Source: Phenylobacterium zucineum HLK1
Lineage (GTDB): Bacteria; Pseudomonadota; Alphaproteobacteria; Caulobacterales; Caulobacteraceae
NCBI RefSeq assembly: GCF_000017265.1
Contig: NC_011144.1
Location: forward strand, 3,512,001 to 3,576,000
DNA length: 64,000 bases
Direction of reading: 5' to 3'
How positions within the stretch are numbered: position 1 is the first letter of the stretch; every line of letters begins with the position of its first letter. The translations under genes were made by a program, and so were the position numbers. The notes below the pieces were generated by a model. It was given only the letters and a program-made list of their open reading frames with translations, was not told the DNA's origin and did not search any database. Positions 35,738 to 44,132 of this stretch are shown here, piece after piece.

Positions 35738-37044
35738 CTGCCGCCCTCGTCGCGCTTCTCGAGGGTGGCGATGGCGGTGGCCGCGCGCGTGGCCGGCTCG
35801 GGGTCGGCATTGCGCAGCTGGCGGTTGCGGAAGGCGTAGACCAGCATCGCGCCCATCAGCACCGCGTTCAGCAGGAACGGCGCGGGCCCCACGTGCTGGT
35901 AGAGCCAGACGAACAGCGGGGCGAGCACCACGTTGATCCCGTTCACCGCCGCGATCGCGCCGGCGACGCGGGCCTGCTCGTCCATGTCCACGGCGATGGA
36001 CGAGCCGGCGGTGAATCCGGGTCGGGCGAAGCCGAAGCCGAGGCTGGAGATCGCATAGCCGGCGACCACGATGTAGTAGTCCGGCGCCAGGGCCACGACC
36101 AGGTTGCCCAGCGCCGCCACCGCCACGCCCCAGCGCAGCAGCTGGCGCGGCGTCATCTGGAACATGCGGATCAGGCCCCACTGGGCCAGCAGGCCCGCGA
36201 CGGCCCCGAACATCATGGCGATGGCGATGAAGTACTGGGCCTGGGTCGGCGACATGCCGAGCTTGTCGATGATCAGGAAGCCCAGGGTCTGGGCCTGCGC
36301 CGTCTGGCAGGTGGCGACGATGAAGCCGTAGAGCAGGAAGGGCGTGACCCGGGGATCGCGCCACATGGGCTTTTCCTTCGGGGCGCCGGCCACCACCGGC
36401 TTGCGCGGACGCCTGGCCTCGGCCGAGACGGGCGTCTCGGGCAGGTAGCGCCAGACCACGAACAGCATGGCCGCGGCGATCAGGGCGAAGGTGAAGAGCG
36501 GCCCGGCCAGGCCGATCACCGGATAGATGAAGAGCGGCGCCAGGAAGGGGCCGATGACGGTGCCGAGGCCGAAGGCGCCGGCCAGGCTGGCCATGGCCTG
36601 GGTCCGCCCTTCCGGCGGCGTGCGCTCGGCCACGTAGGCCTGGGTCGCCGGATTGGACGCGGCCCCGAACAGGCCGAACAGCGAGCGCGCCAGCAGGAAG
36701 AGCACGAAGATCACGATCGGCGCGGCCATGTGCCGGAGCCCGGCGCTGACCACCAGTCCGCACATGAACATCGAGACCATGAAGCCCGAGAGGCCGACCA
36801 GCATCAGCGGCTTGCGCCCATAGCGGTCGGACGCGCGCGCCCACCAGGGCGAGGAGACCGCCCAGAGCACCGCCGAGAGCGAGAAGATCGCCGCCACCAT
36901 CGGGTCGGGGATGCCGATCGAGCGGCCGATGGCCGGCAGGACCGAGATCAGCCCCGTGTTCCCGAGGGCCGTGGCCAGAGAGACGCCGAAGATGATGGCG
37001 AACGGCCGGCGGGCCAGGCCCTGCGGAGGCTCGGGATTGGGCAT
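35734..37044 (-). CDS. Major facilitator superfamily transporter
   Basis: Twelve-helix MFS permease of the drug:H+ antiporter type, 436 residues from ATG 37044 (MPNPEPPQGL), which I prefer to an ATG 63 bases upstream. The first-half signature ARASDRYGRKPLMLVG (loop 2-3) and the motif LGTVIGPFLAPLF are present; a polar loop around residue 200 separates the halves. The substrate is unknown; multidrug efflux is only a family default. It is convergent with the transglycosylase gene, overlapping by four bases. Confidence 0.88.
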   Translation of the reverse strand: MPNPEPPQGLARRPFAIIFGVSLATALGNTGLISVLPAIGRSIGIPDPMVAAIFSLSAVLWAVSSPWWARASDRYGRKPLMLVGLSGFMVSMFMCGLVVSAGLRHMAAPIVIFVLFLLARSLFGLFGAASNPATQAYVAERTPPEGRTQAMASLAGAFGLGTVIGPFLAPLFIYPVIGLAGPLFTFALIAAAMLFVVWRYLPETPVSAEARRPRKPVVAGAPKEKPMWRDPRVTPFLLYGFIVATCQTAQAQTLGFLIIDKLGMSPTQAQYFIAIAMMFGAVAGLLAQWGLIRMFQMTPRQLLRWGVAVAALGNLVVALAPDYYIVVAGYAISSLGFGFARPGFTAGSSIAVDMDEQARVAGAIAAVNGINVVLAPLFVWLYQHVGPAPFLLNAVLMGAMLVYAFRNRQLRNADPEPATRAATAIATLEKRDEGGS

Positions 37045-37149
37045 CGTGGGCCGGGTTATGCCCGTCAAGCCCGCGCCCGCAAACCGGGAATGACGCTCAC
37101 CCGCCATTAAACATTAACCGCCATGCTCCTCCGACCTTCGGGGGACCTG

Positions 37150-38019
37150 ATGTTTCAGATCATCGGCATCGTGCTGCTGTTCGCTCTGGTGTTCGGCAGC
37201 TACATCATCTCGGGCGGCAACATGGGGGTCATCCTCCATGCGCTTCCCCATGAGATGATGGCCATCGGCGGCGCGGGCGTGGCCAGCTTCCTGATCGCCA
37301 ACTCCCTGCCGGTGATCAAGGCGACGGTGGGCAACTTCGGAAAGGTGTTCGGCGGTCCCAAGTGGAAGGCGGCCGACTACCGGGACCTGCTCAGCCTGCT
37401 GTTCCTGCTGACCAAGACGATGAAGTCGAAGGGCGTGATCGCCCTCGAAAGCCACATCGAGAACCCCACCGAAAGCACGATCTTCACCCGCTTCCCGAAG
37501 ATCATGAAGGACCACTTCGCCATCGACTTCATCTGCGACACGCTGCGGATGATGACCATGAACCTGGAGGACCCCCACCAGGTCGAGGACGCGATGGAGA
37601 AGCAGCTCGAGAAGCACCACCACGAGGCGCAGCAGCCGAGCCACGCCCTGCAGACGCTCGCCGACGCCCTGCCGGCCCTGGGCATCGTGGCCGCCGTGCT
37701 GGGCGTCATCAAGACGATGGGCTCGATCACCGAGCCGCCGGAAGTGCTGGGCGGCATGATCGGCTCGGCCCTGGTCGGCACCTTCCTCGGGGTGTTCCTC
37801 GCCTACGGCCTCGTGGGACCGATGGCCACCCGGATGCGCGAGGTGATCGACGAGGAGGGCTCGTTCTACCGGATCATCCAGTCGGTGCTGGTGGCGCACC
37901 TGCACGGCAACGCCGCGCAGATCTCGGTCGAGATCGGCCGGGGCAGCGTGCCCTCGGGCGCGCAGCCCAGCTTCATCGAGCTGGAAGAGGCCCTTTCCAA
38001 CATCCCGAACGAGGCGTGA
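37150..38019 (+). CDS. motA: Flagellar motor stator protein MotA
   Basis: Proton-channel stator subunit, 289 residues from ATG 37150 (MFQIIGIVLL) behind a G-rich ribosome-binding site. It has four membrane segments (about 2-20, 32-50, 172-192 and 205-225). The cytoplasmic loop with FPKIMKDHFAIDFICDTLRMM carries the conserved basic and acidic torque residues, and the conserved prolines are in DALPALGIVAAVLG. MotB is not adjacent, as in Caulobacter, where the two genes are unlinked. Two TTAA half-sites (37107-37117) upstream hint at, but do not prove, cell-cycle control. Confidence 0.95.
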   Translation: MFQIIGIVLLFALVFGSYIISGGNMGVILHALPHEMMAIGGAGVASFLIANSLPVIKATVGNFGKVFGGPKWKAADYRDLLSLLFLLTKTMKSKGVIALESHIENPTESTIFTRFPKIMKDHFAIDFICDTLRMMTMNLEDPHQVEDAMEKQLEKHHHEAQQPSHALQTLADALPALGIVAAVLGVIKTMGSITEPPEVLGGMIGSALVGTFLGVFLAYGLVGPMATRMREVIDEEGSFYRIIQSVLVAHLHGNAAQISVEIGRGSVPSGAQPSFIELEEALSNIPNEA

Positions 38020-38060
38020 CGCCCCGCCCCTGCGGGCGCCGTCATATGTTAAGAATTTCG

Positions 38061-38080
38061 ATCACAAACGCGTGATTTTT
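38061..38080 (+). terminator. Weak hairpin-T-tract after motA
   Basis: ATCAC (38061-38065) pairs with GTGAT (38072-38076), followed by TTTTT. This is a short AT-rich stem, 42 bases past the motA stop, that could end the motA transcript. Confidence 0.35.
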
Positions 38081-38182
38081 CGCCTTGCGGAGCCGCCCTG
38101 CCCCGGCTTATTCCTCCGCTGCGCCCCTGGCCTGCTCCGCTGGCGAGGGGACCGCGAGTGACACTCAAAGAGGACTAGGGAC

Positions 38183-38464
38183 ATGACCAACGAAATGCTC
38201 CGCAAGCTGCTCGTCGCCGGCGCCGCTGTCGCCGCCCTGACCGTGGCCGCCTGCCAGAAGACCGAAACCACCGAAGCCGCTCCGGAAGCTGCTCCGGAAG
38301 CCGCCGAAGCTCCGGCCGCCGACGCCGCCGCCGCGACCGACGCTGCTGCTGCTGACGCCGCCGCCGCCGCCGAAGGCGCCGCTGCTCCGGCCGCCGACGC
38401 CGCCGCTGCGACCACCCCGGCCGCTCCGGCCGCGGACGCCGCTGCTCCGGCCGAGAAGCACTAA
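38183..38464 (+). CDS. Alanine-rich small lipoprotein
   Basis: A 93-residue lipoprotein: signal peptide 1-24 with lipobox VAAC, then a mature part made almost entirely of Ala, Pro, Glu and Asp repeats (EAAPEAAPEAAEAPAADAAA pattern) ending in EKH. There is no folded domain; it may be a spacer-like outer-membrane protein. Repeats are AT-skewed at codon level (GCT-rich) compared with neighbours. A strong terminator follows directly, suggesting a short, abundant monocistronic mRNA. Function unknown. Confidence 0.7.
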   Translation: MTNEMLRKLLVAGAAVAALTVAACQKTETTEAAPEAAPEAAEAPAADAAAATDAAAADAAAAAEGAAAPAADAAAATTPAAPAADAAAPAEKH

Positions 38465-38493
38465 GCTTCTTCACGCGATTTCGCGTAAAGGAA

Positions 38494-38526
38494 GGGCCGC
38501 TCCCGAGGGGGCGGCCCTTTTCTTTT
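38494..38526 (+). terminator. Strong rho-independent terminator
   Basis: GGGCCGC (38494-38500) pairs with GCGGCCC (38511-38517) and is followed by TTTTCTTTT. It sits 30 bases after the Ala-rich lipoprotein stop and just before mnmC. Confidence 0.88.
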
Positions 38527-38531
38527 GGCCC

Positions 38532-40307
38532 ATGACCGACGTCCCCCCGCCGCATAGCCCGCTCGCCTGGACCGACGACGGCCAGCCGCGCTCGCGGCTG
38601 TTCGGCGACGTCTACTTCTCCGCCCAGGACGGCCTGGCGGAGACGCGGACGGTGTTCCTGGAGGGCTGCGGCCTGCCGCAGGCCTGGGCCGGCCGGCGGC
38701 GGTTCACGGTGGGCGAGCTGGGCTTCGGCACAGGCCTGAACATCGCCGCCCTGCTGGATCTCTGGCGCCGCGAGGCTCCCGCCGGCGGCCGCCTGCACGT
38801 CTTCACCGTCGAGGGCTTTCCGATCACCGCGGAAGAGGCCGGACGGGCGCTCTCGCGCTGGCCCGAGCTGGCCGAAGCTGCGCAGGCGCTGGTCAGCCGC
38901 TGGCCGGGCCGCGCGCGCGGCGTCCACCGGCTGGAGCTGCCCGAGTACGCCGCCATCGTCGACGTGGCGGTCGGCGACGTGCGCGAGGCCCTGGAGGGCT
39001 GGACCGGCCGCGCCGACGCCTGGTTCCTCGACGGCTTCTCGCCCGCCCTGAACCCGCAGATGTGGAGCGACGAGGTCCTGGCTCTGGTGGGCGCGCGCTC
39101 GGCGCCCGGGGCGCGGGCCGCCACCTTCACCGTCGCCGGCCAGGTGCGCCGCGGCCTCGCCGCCGCGGGCTTCGAGGTCGAGAAGCGCCCCGGCTTCGGC
39201 CGCAAGCGCGAGCGCCTGGAGGCCCGCAGGCCTGGCGCGCCGGCCGACTTCGAGCCGGGCCGGGTGGCCATCGTCGGGGCTGGGATCGCCGGGGCCGCCG
39301 CCGCGCGGGCCGTGCGCGCCCTGGGCGGCGAGGCGCTGGTCTTCGACGCCGAAGGACGCGGCGCCGGCGGGTCCGGCAATCCCGCGGGGCTGGTGACGCC
39401 GCGGCTCGACGCCGGCCTCGGGCCTCCCGCCCAGCTGTTCGCTCGCGCCTTCGCCCGCGCCGTCGGCCTCTATGAGGCGCTGCCCGAGGCGATCGTGGCC
39501 CGCGGCGTGCTGCAGCTCGCGTCCGCCGAGCGGGACCCCGCCCGCTTCGGGAAGATCGCGGCCTCGGACCTCTTCGAGCCCGGCGCCCTGACCCTGCTGG
39601 AGCCCGCCGAGGCCGCCGACAGGCTGGGGGAGCCCGCCCCCGCGGCCCTGGACCAGCGGCCGGCGCTCGTGGTGGACCCTGCCCGCATCCTCGCCGCCTG
39701 GGCCCCGGACGTCCGTCCCGCCCGCGTGGCGCGGATCGAGCGGGCCGACGACGGCTGGCGCCTCATGGACCCGGAGGGGACCGAGATCGTCCGCGCGGGC
39801 GCCGTCATCCTGGCGGCGGCGCTGGACTCGCGGGACTTGGCGCCCGACGTGCCGCTGCAGCCGGTGCGGGGCCAGGCGAGCTGGGCGCGCGGGCAGAGCG
39901 TCGGTTCGGCCGCGGCCTGGGGCGGCTATGTCCTGCCGACCGGCGAGGGCGTGCTGTTCGGCGCCACGCACGACCGCGACGACGCCGGCCGCGACCTGCG
40001 CCCCGCCGACCACGCCCGTAACCTCGAGACCCTCGCCCGCGCCCTGCCCCGGCTCGCGGCCCGGCTTTCGCAGGGGCCGCTGGAGGGCCGCGCCTCGGTC
40101 CGCGCCGTCACGCCCGACCGCCTGCCGGTCGCGGGCGGGGCGGACGGCCGCTTCCTCCTGACCGGCTTCGGCTCGCGCGGGCTCTCCATGGCGCCGCTCC
40201 TGGCCGAGCACGTCGCCGCCCTCGCCCTCGGCGCGCCCTCGCCTCTGACCGCGGCCCAGCAGGCGCTGGTCGCGCCGGACCGCTTCGGCCGGCGCGTGCG
40301 TTCCTAA
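38532..40307 (+). CDS. mnmC: Bifunctional tRNA wobble-uridine modification enzyme MnmC
   Basis: Two-domain enzyme finishing 5-methylaminomethyl-2-thiouridine at tRNA wobble position 34. The N-terminal methyltransferase (MnmC2, about 1-235) has the SAM motif GELGFGTGLN (61-70) and the FLDGFSPALNPQMW segment. The C-terminal FAD-dependent oxidoreductase (MnmC1, about 245-591) begins with the Rossmann motif VGAGIAGAAAARA. At 591 residues it is slightly shorter than the E. coli enzyme but has both domains. The start lies five bases after the preceding terminator's T-run, so transcription probably starts upstream or reads through. Confidence 0.93.
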   Translation: MTDVPPPHSPLAWTDDGQPRSRLFGDVYFSAQDGLAETRTVFLEGCGLPQAWAGRRRFTVGELGFGTGLNIAALLDLWRREAPAGGRLHVFTVEGFPITAEEAGRALSRWPELAEAAQALVSRWPGRARGVHRLELPEYAAIVDVAVGDVREALEGWTGRADAWFLDGFSPALNPQMWSDEVLALVGARSAPGARAATFTVAGQVRRGLAAAGFEVEKRPGFGRKRERLEARRPGAPADFEPGRVAIVGAGIAGAAAARAVRALGGEALVFDAEGRGAGGSGNPAGLVTPRLDAGLGPPAQLFARAFARAVGLYEALPEAIVARGVLQLASAERDPARFGKIAASDLFEPGALTLLEPAEAADRLGEPAPAALDQRPALVVDPARILAAWAPDVRPARVARIERADDGWRLMDPEGTEIVRAGAVILAAALDSRDLAPDVPLQPVRGQASWARGQSVGSAAAWGGYVLPTGEGVLFGATHDRDDAGRDLRPADHARNLETLARALPRLAARLSQGPLEGRASVRAVTPDRLPVAGGADGRFLLTGFGSRGLSMAPLLAEHVAALALGAPSPLTAAQQALVAPDRFGRRVRS

Positions 40308-40373
40308 CGAGCGGCGCGGACCCTATAGTGGCGTTGCTCGGGGGACGTCCTATCCGCCAGGAGGATCCGAGAC

Positions 40374-40775
40374 ATGAACTGGAAGATCGCACCCGTAGCC
40401 GTGGCCGCGGGCCTGCTGGCCCTGGGCGGCTGCGCCGCGCCCCGGGCCGCGGCGACGGCCGAGCCGGGCGCGCGGCCGGACCGCCAGTGCTTCTGGAACC
40501 ACCAGGTGAACAGCTTCGCCTCGGCGGACAACCGGATCGTCAACGTGCGGGTCGGCGTGCGCGACGTCTACCAGATGGAGATGTTCGGCCCGTGCCACGA
40601 CGTGGACTGGTCGCAGAAGATCGCGCTGGTCTCGCGCAGCGGCTCGATCTGCACCGGCTTCGACGCCGAGATCGTCGCGGAATCGCCGCTCGGGCCGCAG
40701 CGCTGCCAAGTGAAGAACATCCGCAAGCTCACCCCGGCCGAGATCGCGGCCCTGCCCAAGCGGGCGCGGCCCTGA
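40374..40775 (+). CDS. DUF6491-type small lipoprotein
   Basis: A 133-residue lipoprotein with signal peptide and lipobox GGC (LALGGCAAP, Cys about 20). The mature domain has paired cysteines (RQCFW, GPCHDVDW, ICTG, QRCQVKNI) and the RVGVRDVYQMEMFGP segment typical, as I recall, of the DUF6491 family common in Caulobacterales and Xanthomonadales. The function of the family is unknown. Confidence 0.75.
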   Translation: MNWKIAPVAVAAGLLALGGCAAPRAAATAEPGARPDRQCFWNHQVNSFASADNRIVNVRVGVRDVYQMEMFGPCHDVDWSQKIALVSRSGSICTGFDAEIVAESPLGPQRCQVKNIRKLTPAEIAALPKRARP

Positions 40776-40786
40776 GAAGGAAGCGC

Positions 40787-40803
40787 GCCGGAGAGGCTCC
40801 GGC
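40787..40803. terminator. Hairpin between convergent genes
   Basis: A perfect 7-bp stem, GCCGGAG (40787-40793) and CTCCGGC (40797-40803), with a 3-base loop. It lies in the 39 bases between the convergent lipoprotein and TonB-receptor genes. There is no T-tract, so a bidirectional terminator role is tentative. Confidence 0.4.
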
Positions 40804-40814
40804 GGCGCCAGTCC

Positions 40815-43772
40815 CTAGAACCGCTTGCGGACGCCGACCTTGAAGGTCCGTCCCAGCGGGCTGCCCGTGAACGGGTCGTAGCTGAGGTCCAGCCGGGCGA
40901 ACGACGGGTCCTCATCGAAGACGTTGTCGACCGAGAGGGTGACCGTCGTGTCCCAGGGCAGGAGGACGCGGTAGTCGATCTCGGCCAGCCAGGTCTCGTC
41001 GATGGTCTTGCCCGGCCCGGTGATCGCCGCACGCTGGTCCACGTAGGAGTCGATGTAGTTCACCGTGAAGCGCAGGTTGTGCGGCCCGGTGGAGTACTCG
41101 ACGTAGCCCGACCCCTTCAGTTCGGGCAGCGAGGTGGCGATCAGCTGGTAGTTGAGGAAGCCGGCCGCGTCATAGGCCTGCTCGACGGTGACGCCCTCCA
41201 CTTCGAAGTCGTCGATCTTGTACTCGAGTGTGTAGGTCGCCGACAGGCCGGCCCGCAGGTTGCCCCCGAACACTTCGCCGAAGTCGTAGTCCGCCAGGAC
41301 GTCGATGCCCGACGTCTTGATCTTCGGGCCGTTCACCCACTGCGTCCGGACCCGCGCGATCGTGGCGGTCGAGCAGGCGCCCTGGAAGTCGAACCGCGAC
41401 TGCAGCCCGGCGTACTCGGCCGTGCCGCAGCGGGTGGTCGCCCCGCCCGGGAACATGGTGTTGACGATCGAGCCCGACGGCTCGCCGACGATCGGGTTGT
41501 CGAAGTCGAACCGCCACCAGTCGACCGTGGCCTTGAACCGGCCGACGTCGAAGATCGCGCCCAGGCTGAAGTTGTCGGCGGTCTCGGGCTCCAGGTCCGG
41601 GTTGCCGAACAGGTCGATGGCGCGGAACGAGCCGGCGATGAAGCTCAGCGCCGTCACGCTGCTGTTGTTCAGCTGGGTCAGCGGCGGGCCGCGGAAGGTG
41701 GTGCCCACCGAGCCGCGCAGGGCCAGCCAGTCCGCCACCTGCCAGCGCACGTTGGCCTTGGGATTGGTGGTGGTGCCCACCGCCTCGTAGTCCTCGTAGC
41801 GGATGGCCAGCTGCACCTGGATCGCGTCGCTGACCGGCACGCTGAGCTCGGCGAAGGCCGCCCAGACGTCGCGCGACAGGTCGGCCTCCTCCCCCGTGCC
41901 CAGGAACACCAGCGGGCCGTTGCGGACCGCGCACGAGCCGGTTCCGGTGACCGGGGTGTCGATGCAGGGGTTGGCGTCGATGTCGCTGAGGTCGTTGTAC
42001 TCGGACTCGAACCCGTCGCGGCGGAACTGGAAGCCGGCCGCCCACCGCACCTCGCCGCCGGGCAGTTCGAAGCCCGTGGTCCCGTTCAGCACCGCGTCGG
42101 TGACGAAGATCCGCTGGGTCTGCTTGGTCGAGACCTGGTCGAAGAACCAGCGGATGACGTCCGGATTGTTGGCCGCCGCCGCGCTGAACTGCGGGTTCGA
42201 CGCGCCCGAGACCGCGTTCGAGGCGAAGGCGTTCGAAAACGGGTTGAACCAGTAGCAGCCGATCGCCTCGTTGCCGGCGTTGGTGGTGAAGTTGTTGGTC
42301 TCTGCCGCGGTGCAGCCTCCGCCGGCTCCCGTCGCAGCGCTGCCGTAGCCGCGCAGCGCGAGCTGCAGGCGCGAGACGACGGTGTCGTAGCCGGTCCGCC
42401 AGCCGGTCTCCTGGCCGTAGGTGACCGCGACGTCGTAGCCGATGCCCATCCAGGGCAGGTCGCCGCGCAGGCTGCCCGAGACGCGGGCGGCCTCGTACTG
42501 GCGCATGCCTTCGGACGCCCCTTCGTTGCCGTCGAAGATCGGATTGCCGCCGAAGGACAGCGGCCGGTAGAACACGCCGGGGAAGTGAGCGCCCGTCGCG
42601 GCGGCCGGGATGGCTCCGGGGTTGGCGGCGCGATAGGCCACGAAGCCGGGGTTGTTGGCCGGCACGAACCAGCCGCGGAGCACCGCCGGCGTCAGCGAGC
42701 CCACCGTCGGGTTGGTGGTCGCCGTCGGCGTCTGCAGGGTCAGGTAGGACGGCGAGGTCTTCCAGTTGGGCACCTCGGTCTTGGCGTAGAGCGCCTCGAC
42801 GTGCAGCCGGTGGCCCTCGGCGAGATCGGCGTTGAACTCGCCGTAGAGCTGGATGCGGTCCTCGGCCTCGGTGATGTTGTCGTACTCGATGTAGTGGAAT
42901 CGGCACTGCGGCAGCGCCCCAGCCACCGGGATGCCGCCGAGCGGCGCGCAGCCCGCGTCGAGAACGCCCGCGCCGGCCGGAACCCACGCGCCCGTCGGCG
43001 TCTGGGCGACCGGCAGGAAGCCGGTGACGCTGGAGCCGCCGGACCAGCCGCCTTCGGGGTTCTCGGCGAAGGGCCGCACGGCCCAGTCGCGGTCGGTCAC
43101 CTTCAGCTCGGAACGGTGCTGCCAGCCGGCGCTGAGCAGGATGTTGCCGTTGTCGAAGGTGTGGCCCCAGAGGAGCCCGCCCGTGTAATCGCCCTTCGAG
43201 CCGTCGATGTGCCGATAGCTGCCCGACACCTCCAGGCCGTCGAAGTTGGTGCGGGTGATGAAGTTGACCACCCCGCCGATGGCGTCCGAGCCGTAGGTCG
43301 CCGCGGCGCCCTCCTTCAGCACCTCCACCCGGCCGATGGCCACGGTAGGCAGGGTGTTGGTGTCGACGATGCCGGCGCCGGCCTGGCCGAACGGGTTGGG
43401 CGACATGCGCCGGCCGTTCAGCAGGACCAGGGTGCGCTGCGCGCCCAGCCCCCGCAGGTTGATCGAGCCCGAGCCCTCCGAGCCCTGGGCGCGGGTGTCG
43501 AACTGGTTGGTGTCGCCCAGCACGCCGCTGGAGACCGACAGCTGCTTGATGAGCTCAAGGGTGGACGGCGCGCCCTGACGCTCGATGTCGTCCTGGCTGA
43601 TCACGTCCACCGGCAGAGCCGCATCCTCGGGCGTGCCGCGGATGAACGAGCCGGTGACGACGACCTCGCCGACCTGGGTTGGGGACTGCTGGGCCAGCGC
43701 CTGGCCGCCTGCGCCGAGGGCCGCGACAGCGGCCATGGCGGATACGCTGCAGAAGAACCTGCTCTTGGTCAT
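40815..43772 (-). CDS. TonB-dependent outer-membrane receptor
   Basis: Large 22-strand receptor of 985 residues starting at ATG 43772, which follows GGAGGA. Signal peptide 1-28 ends ALAQ. The plug domain (about 35-165) has the TonB box-like GEVVVTGSFIRG, SIN-type LRGLGAQRTLVLLNGRRM and DAIGGVVNFITR. The barrel ends in an aromatic residue (GVRKRF). The large size and SFIRGTPEDAALPVDVIS start resemble receptors that Caulobacterales use for oligosaccharides or other complex nutrients; the substrate is unknown. An 18-base inverted repeat upstream (43834-43851) suggests repressor control. Confidence 0.95.
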   Translation of the reverse strand: MTKSRFFCSVSAMAAVAALGAGGQALAQQSPTQVGEVVVTGSFIRGTPEDAALPVDVISQDDIERQGAPSTLELIKQLSVSSGVLGDTNQFDTRAQGSEGSGSINLRGLGAQRTLVLLNGRRMSPNPFGQAGAGIVDTNTLPTVAIGRVEVLKEGAAATYGSDAIGGVVNFITRTNFDGLEVSGSYRHIDGSKGDYTGGLLWGHTFDNGNILLSAGWQHRSELKVTDRDWAVRPFAENPEGGWSGGSSVTGFLPVAQTPTGAWVPAGAGVLDAGCAPLGGIPVAGALPQCRFHYIEYDNITEAEDRIQLYGEFNADLAEGHRLHVEALYAKTEVPNWKTSPSYLTLQTPTATTNPTVGSLTPAVLRGWFVPANNPGFVAYRAANPGAIPAAATGAHFPGVFYRPLSFGGNPIFDGNEGASEGMRQYEAARVSGSLRGDLPWMGIGYDVAVTYGQETGWRTGYDTVVSRLQLALRGYGSAATGAGGGCTAAETNNFTTNAGNEAIGCYWFNPFSNAFASNAVSGASNPQFSAAAANNPDVIRWFFDQVSTKQTQRIFVTDAVLNGTTGFELPGGEVRWAAGFQFRRDGFESEYNDLSDIDANPCIDTPVTGTGSCAVRNGPLVFLGTGEEADLSRDVWAAFAELSVPVSDAIQVQLAIRYEDYEAVGTTTNPKANVRWQVADWLALRGSVGTTFRGPPLTQLNNSSVTALSFIAGSFRAIDLFGNPDLEPETADNFSLGAIFDVGRFKATVDWWRFDFDNPIVGEPSGSIVNTMFPGGATTRCGTAEYAGLQSRFDFQGACSTATIARVRTQWVNGPKIKTSGIDVLADYDFGEVFGGNLRAGLSATYTLEYKIDDFEVEGVTVEQAYDAAGFLNYQLIATSLPELKGSGYVEYSTGPHNLRFTVNYIDSYVDQRAAITGPGKTIDETWLAEIDYRVLLPWDTTVTLSVDNVFDEDPSFARLDLSYDPFTGSPLGRTFKVGVRKRF

Positions 43773-43833
43773 TTGGTTTTCCTCCCCTCGGCGCCTCTGG
43801 ACGGGCGGCCTGAGTGGCGGAATTACGGACCAA

Positions 43834-43851
43834 ATGGCGGACCTGCGCCAT
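43834..43851. promoter_or_regulatory. Candidate operator upstream of the TonB-dependent receptor
   Basis: A perfect inverted repeat, ATGGCG-GACCTG-CGCCAT, about 60 bases upstream of the receptor start. The arm/centre/arm layout resembles LacI- or GntR-type operators. No regulator gene is adjacent, so the protein that would bind it is unknown. Confidence 0.4.
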
Positions 43852-43937
43852 ACGTATTTCGCGGTTCGGCAAACACTGAAATGTGAACAGACCCGCCGGG
43901 ACAACGTCTTGACCGGCAATGCTTTCCCTTCGAACGC

Positions 43938-43953
43938 CCGGTCTGCAGACCGG
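43938..43953. promoter_or_regulatory. Perfect 16-base palindrome
   Basis: CCGGTCTGCAGACCGG is fully self-complementary. It is in the middle of the 360-base divergent region. It could be a regulator site for either gene; no T-tract follows, so it is unlikely to be a terminator. Confidence 0.35.
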
Positions 43954-44132
43954 CCGGCACGCCGCTCGACCGCCGGCGGCGAACATACCGGAGTCGCGAA
44001 AAAGCGAGCGACGCCCGGAGGTTAGGCCAAGGCCCGGCCGCCGACCCACACTCCGCCCTTCAGCTCGGCCTTGCGCCGTCCTATGTGGGACGCAGCGCCG
44101 GCCTGACAGGCGCAGGACACGAGGGGACGGAC

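Larger units (their letters stand above)
43773..44132. other. 360-base intergenic region with several inverted repeats
   Basis: This gap between the divergent receptor and MDR-reductase genes has no ORF that looks coding. It contains ATGGCG-N6-CGCCAT (43834-43851), the perfect palindrome CCGGTCTGCAGACCGG (43938-43953) and a smaller GTCGC/GCGAC repeat near 43990. It probably carries two divergent promoters and their operators. Confidence 0.6.

Noticed and set aside
37107..37117. TTAA-N3-TTAA before motA as a CtrA box
   Set aside because: A full CtrA site needs TTAA-N7-TTAA; the spacing here is wrong, so only half-sites remain.
41079..43886. A 935-codon open frame on the plus strand opposite the TonB-dependent receptor gene
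   Set aside because: Composition is Gly/Arg/Ala-rich without domains; it is the antisense shadow of a high-G+C gene whose minus-strand product is clearly a receptor.
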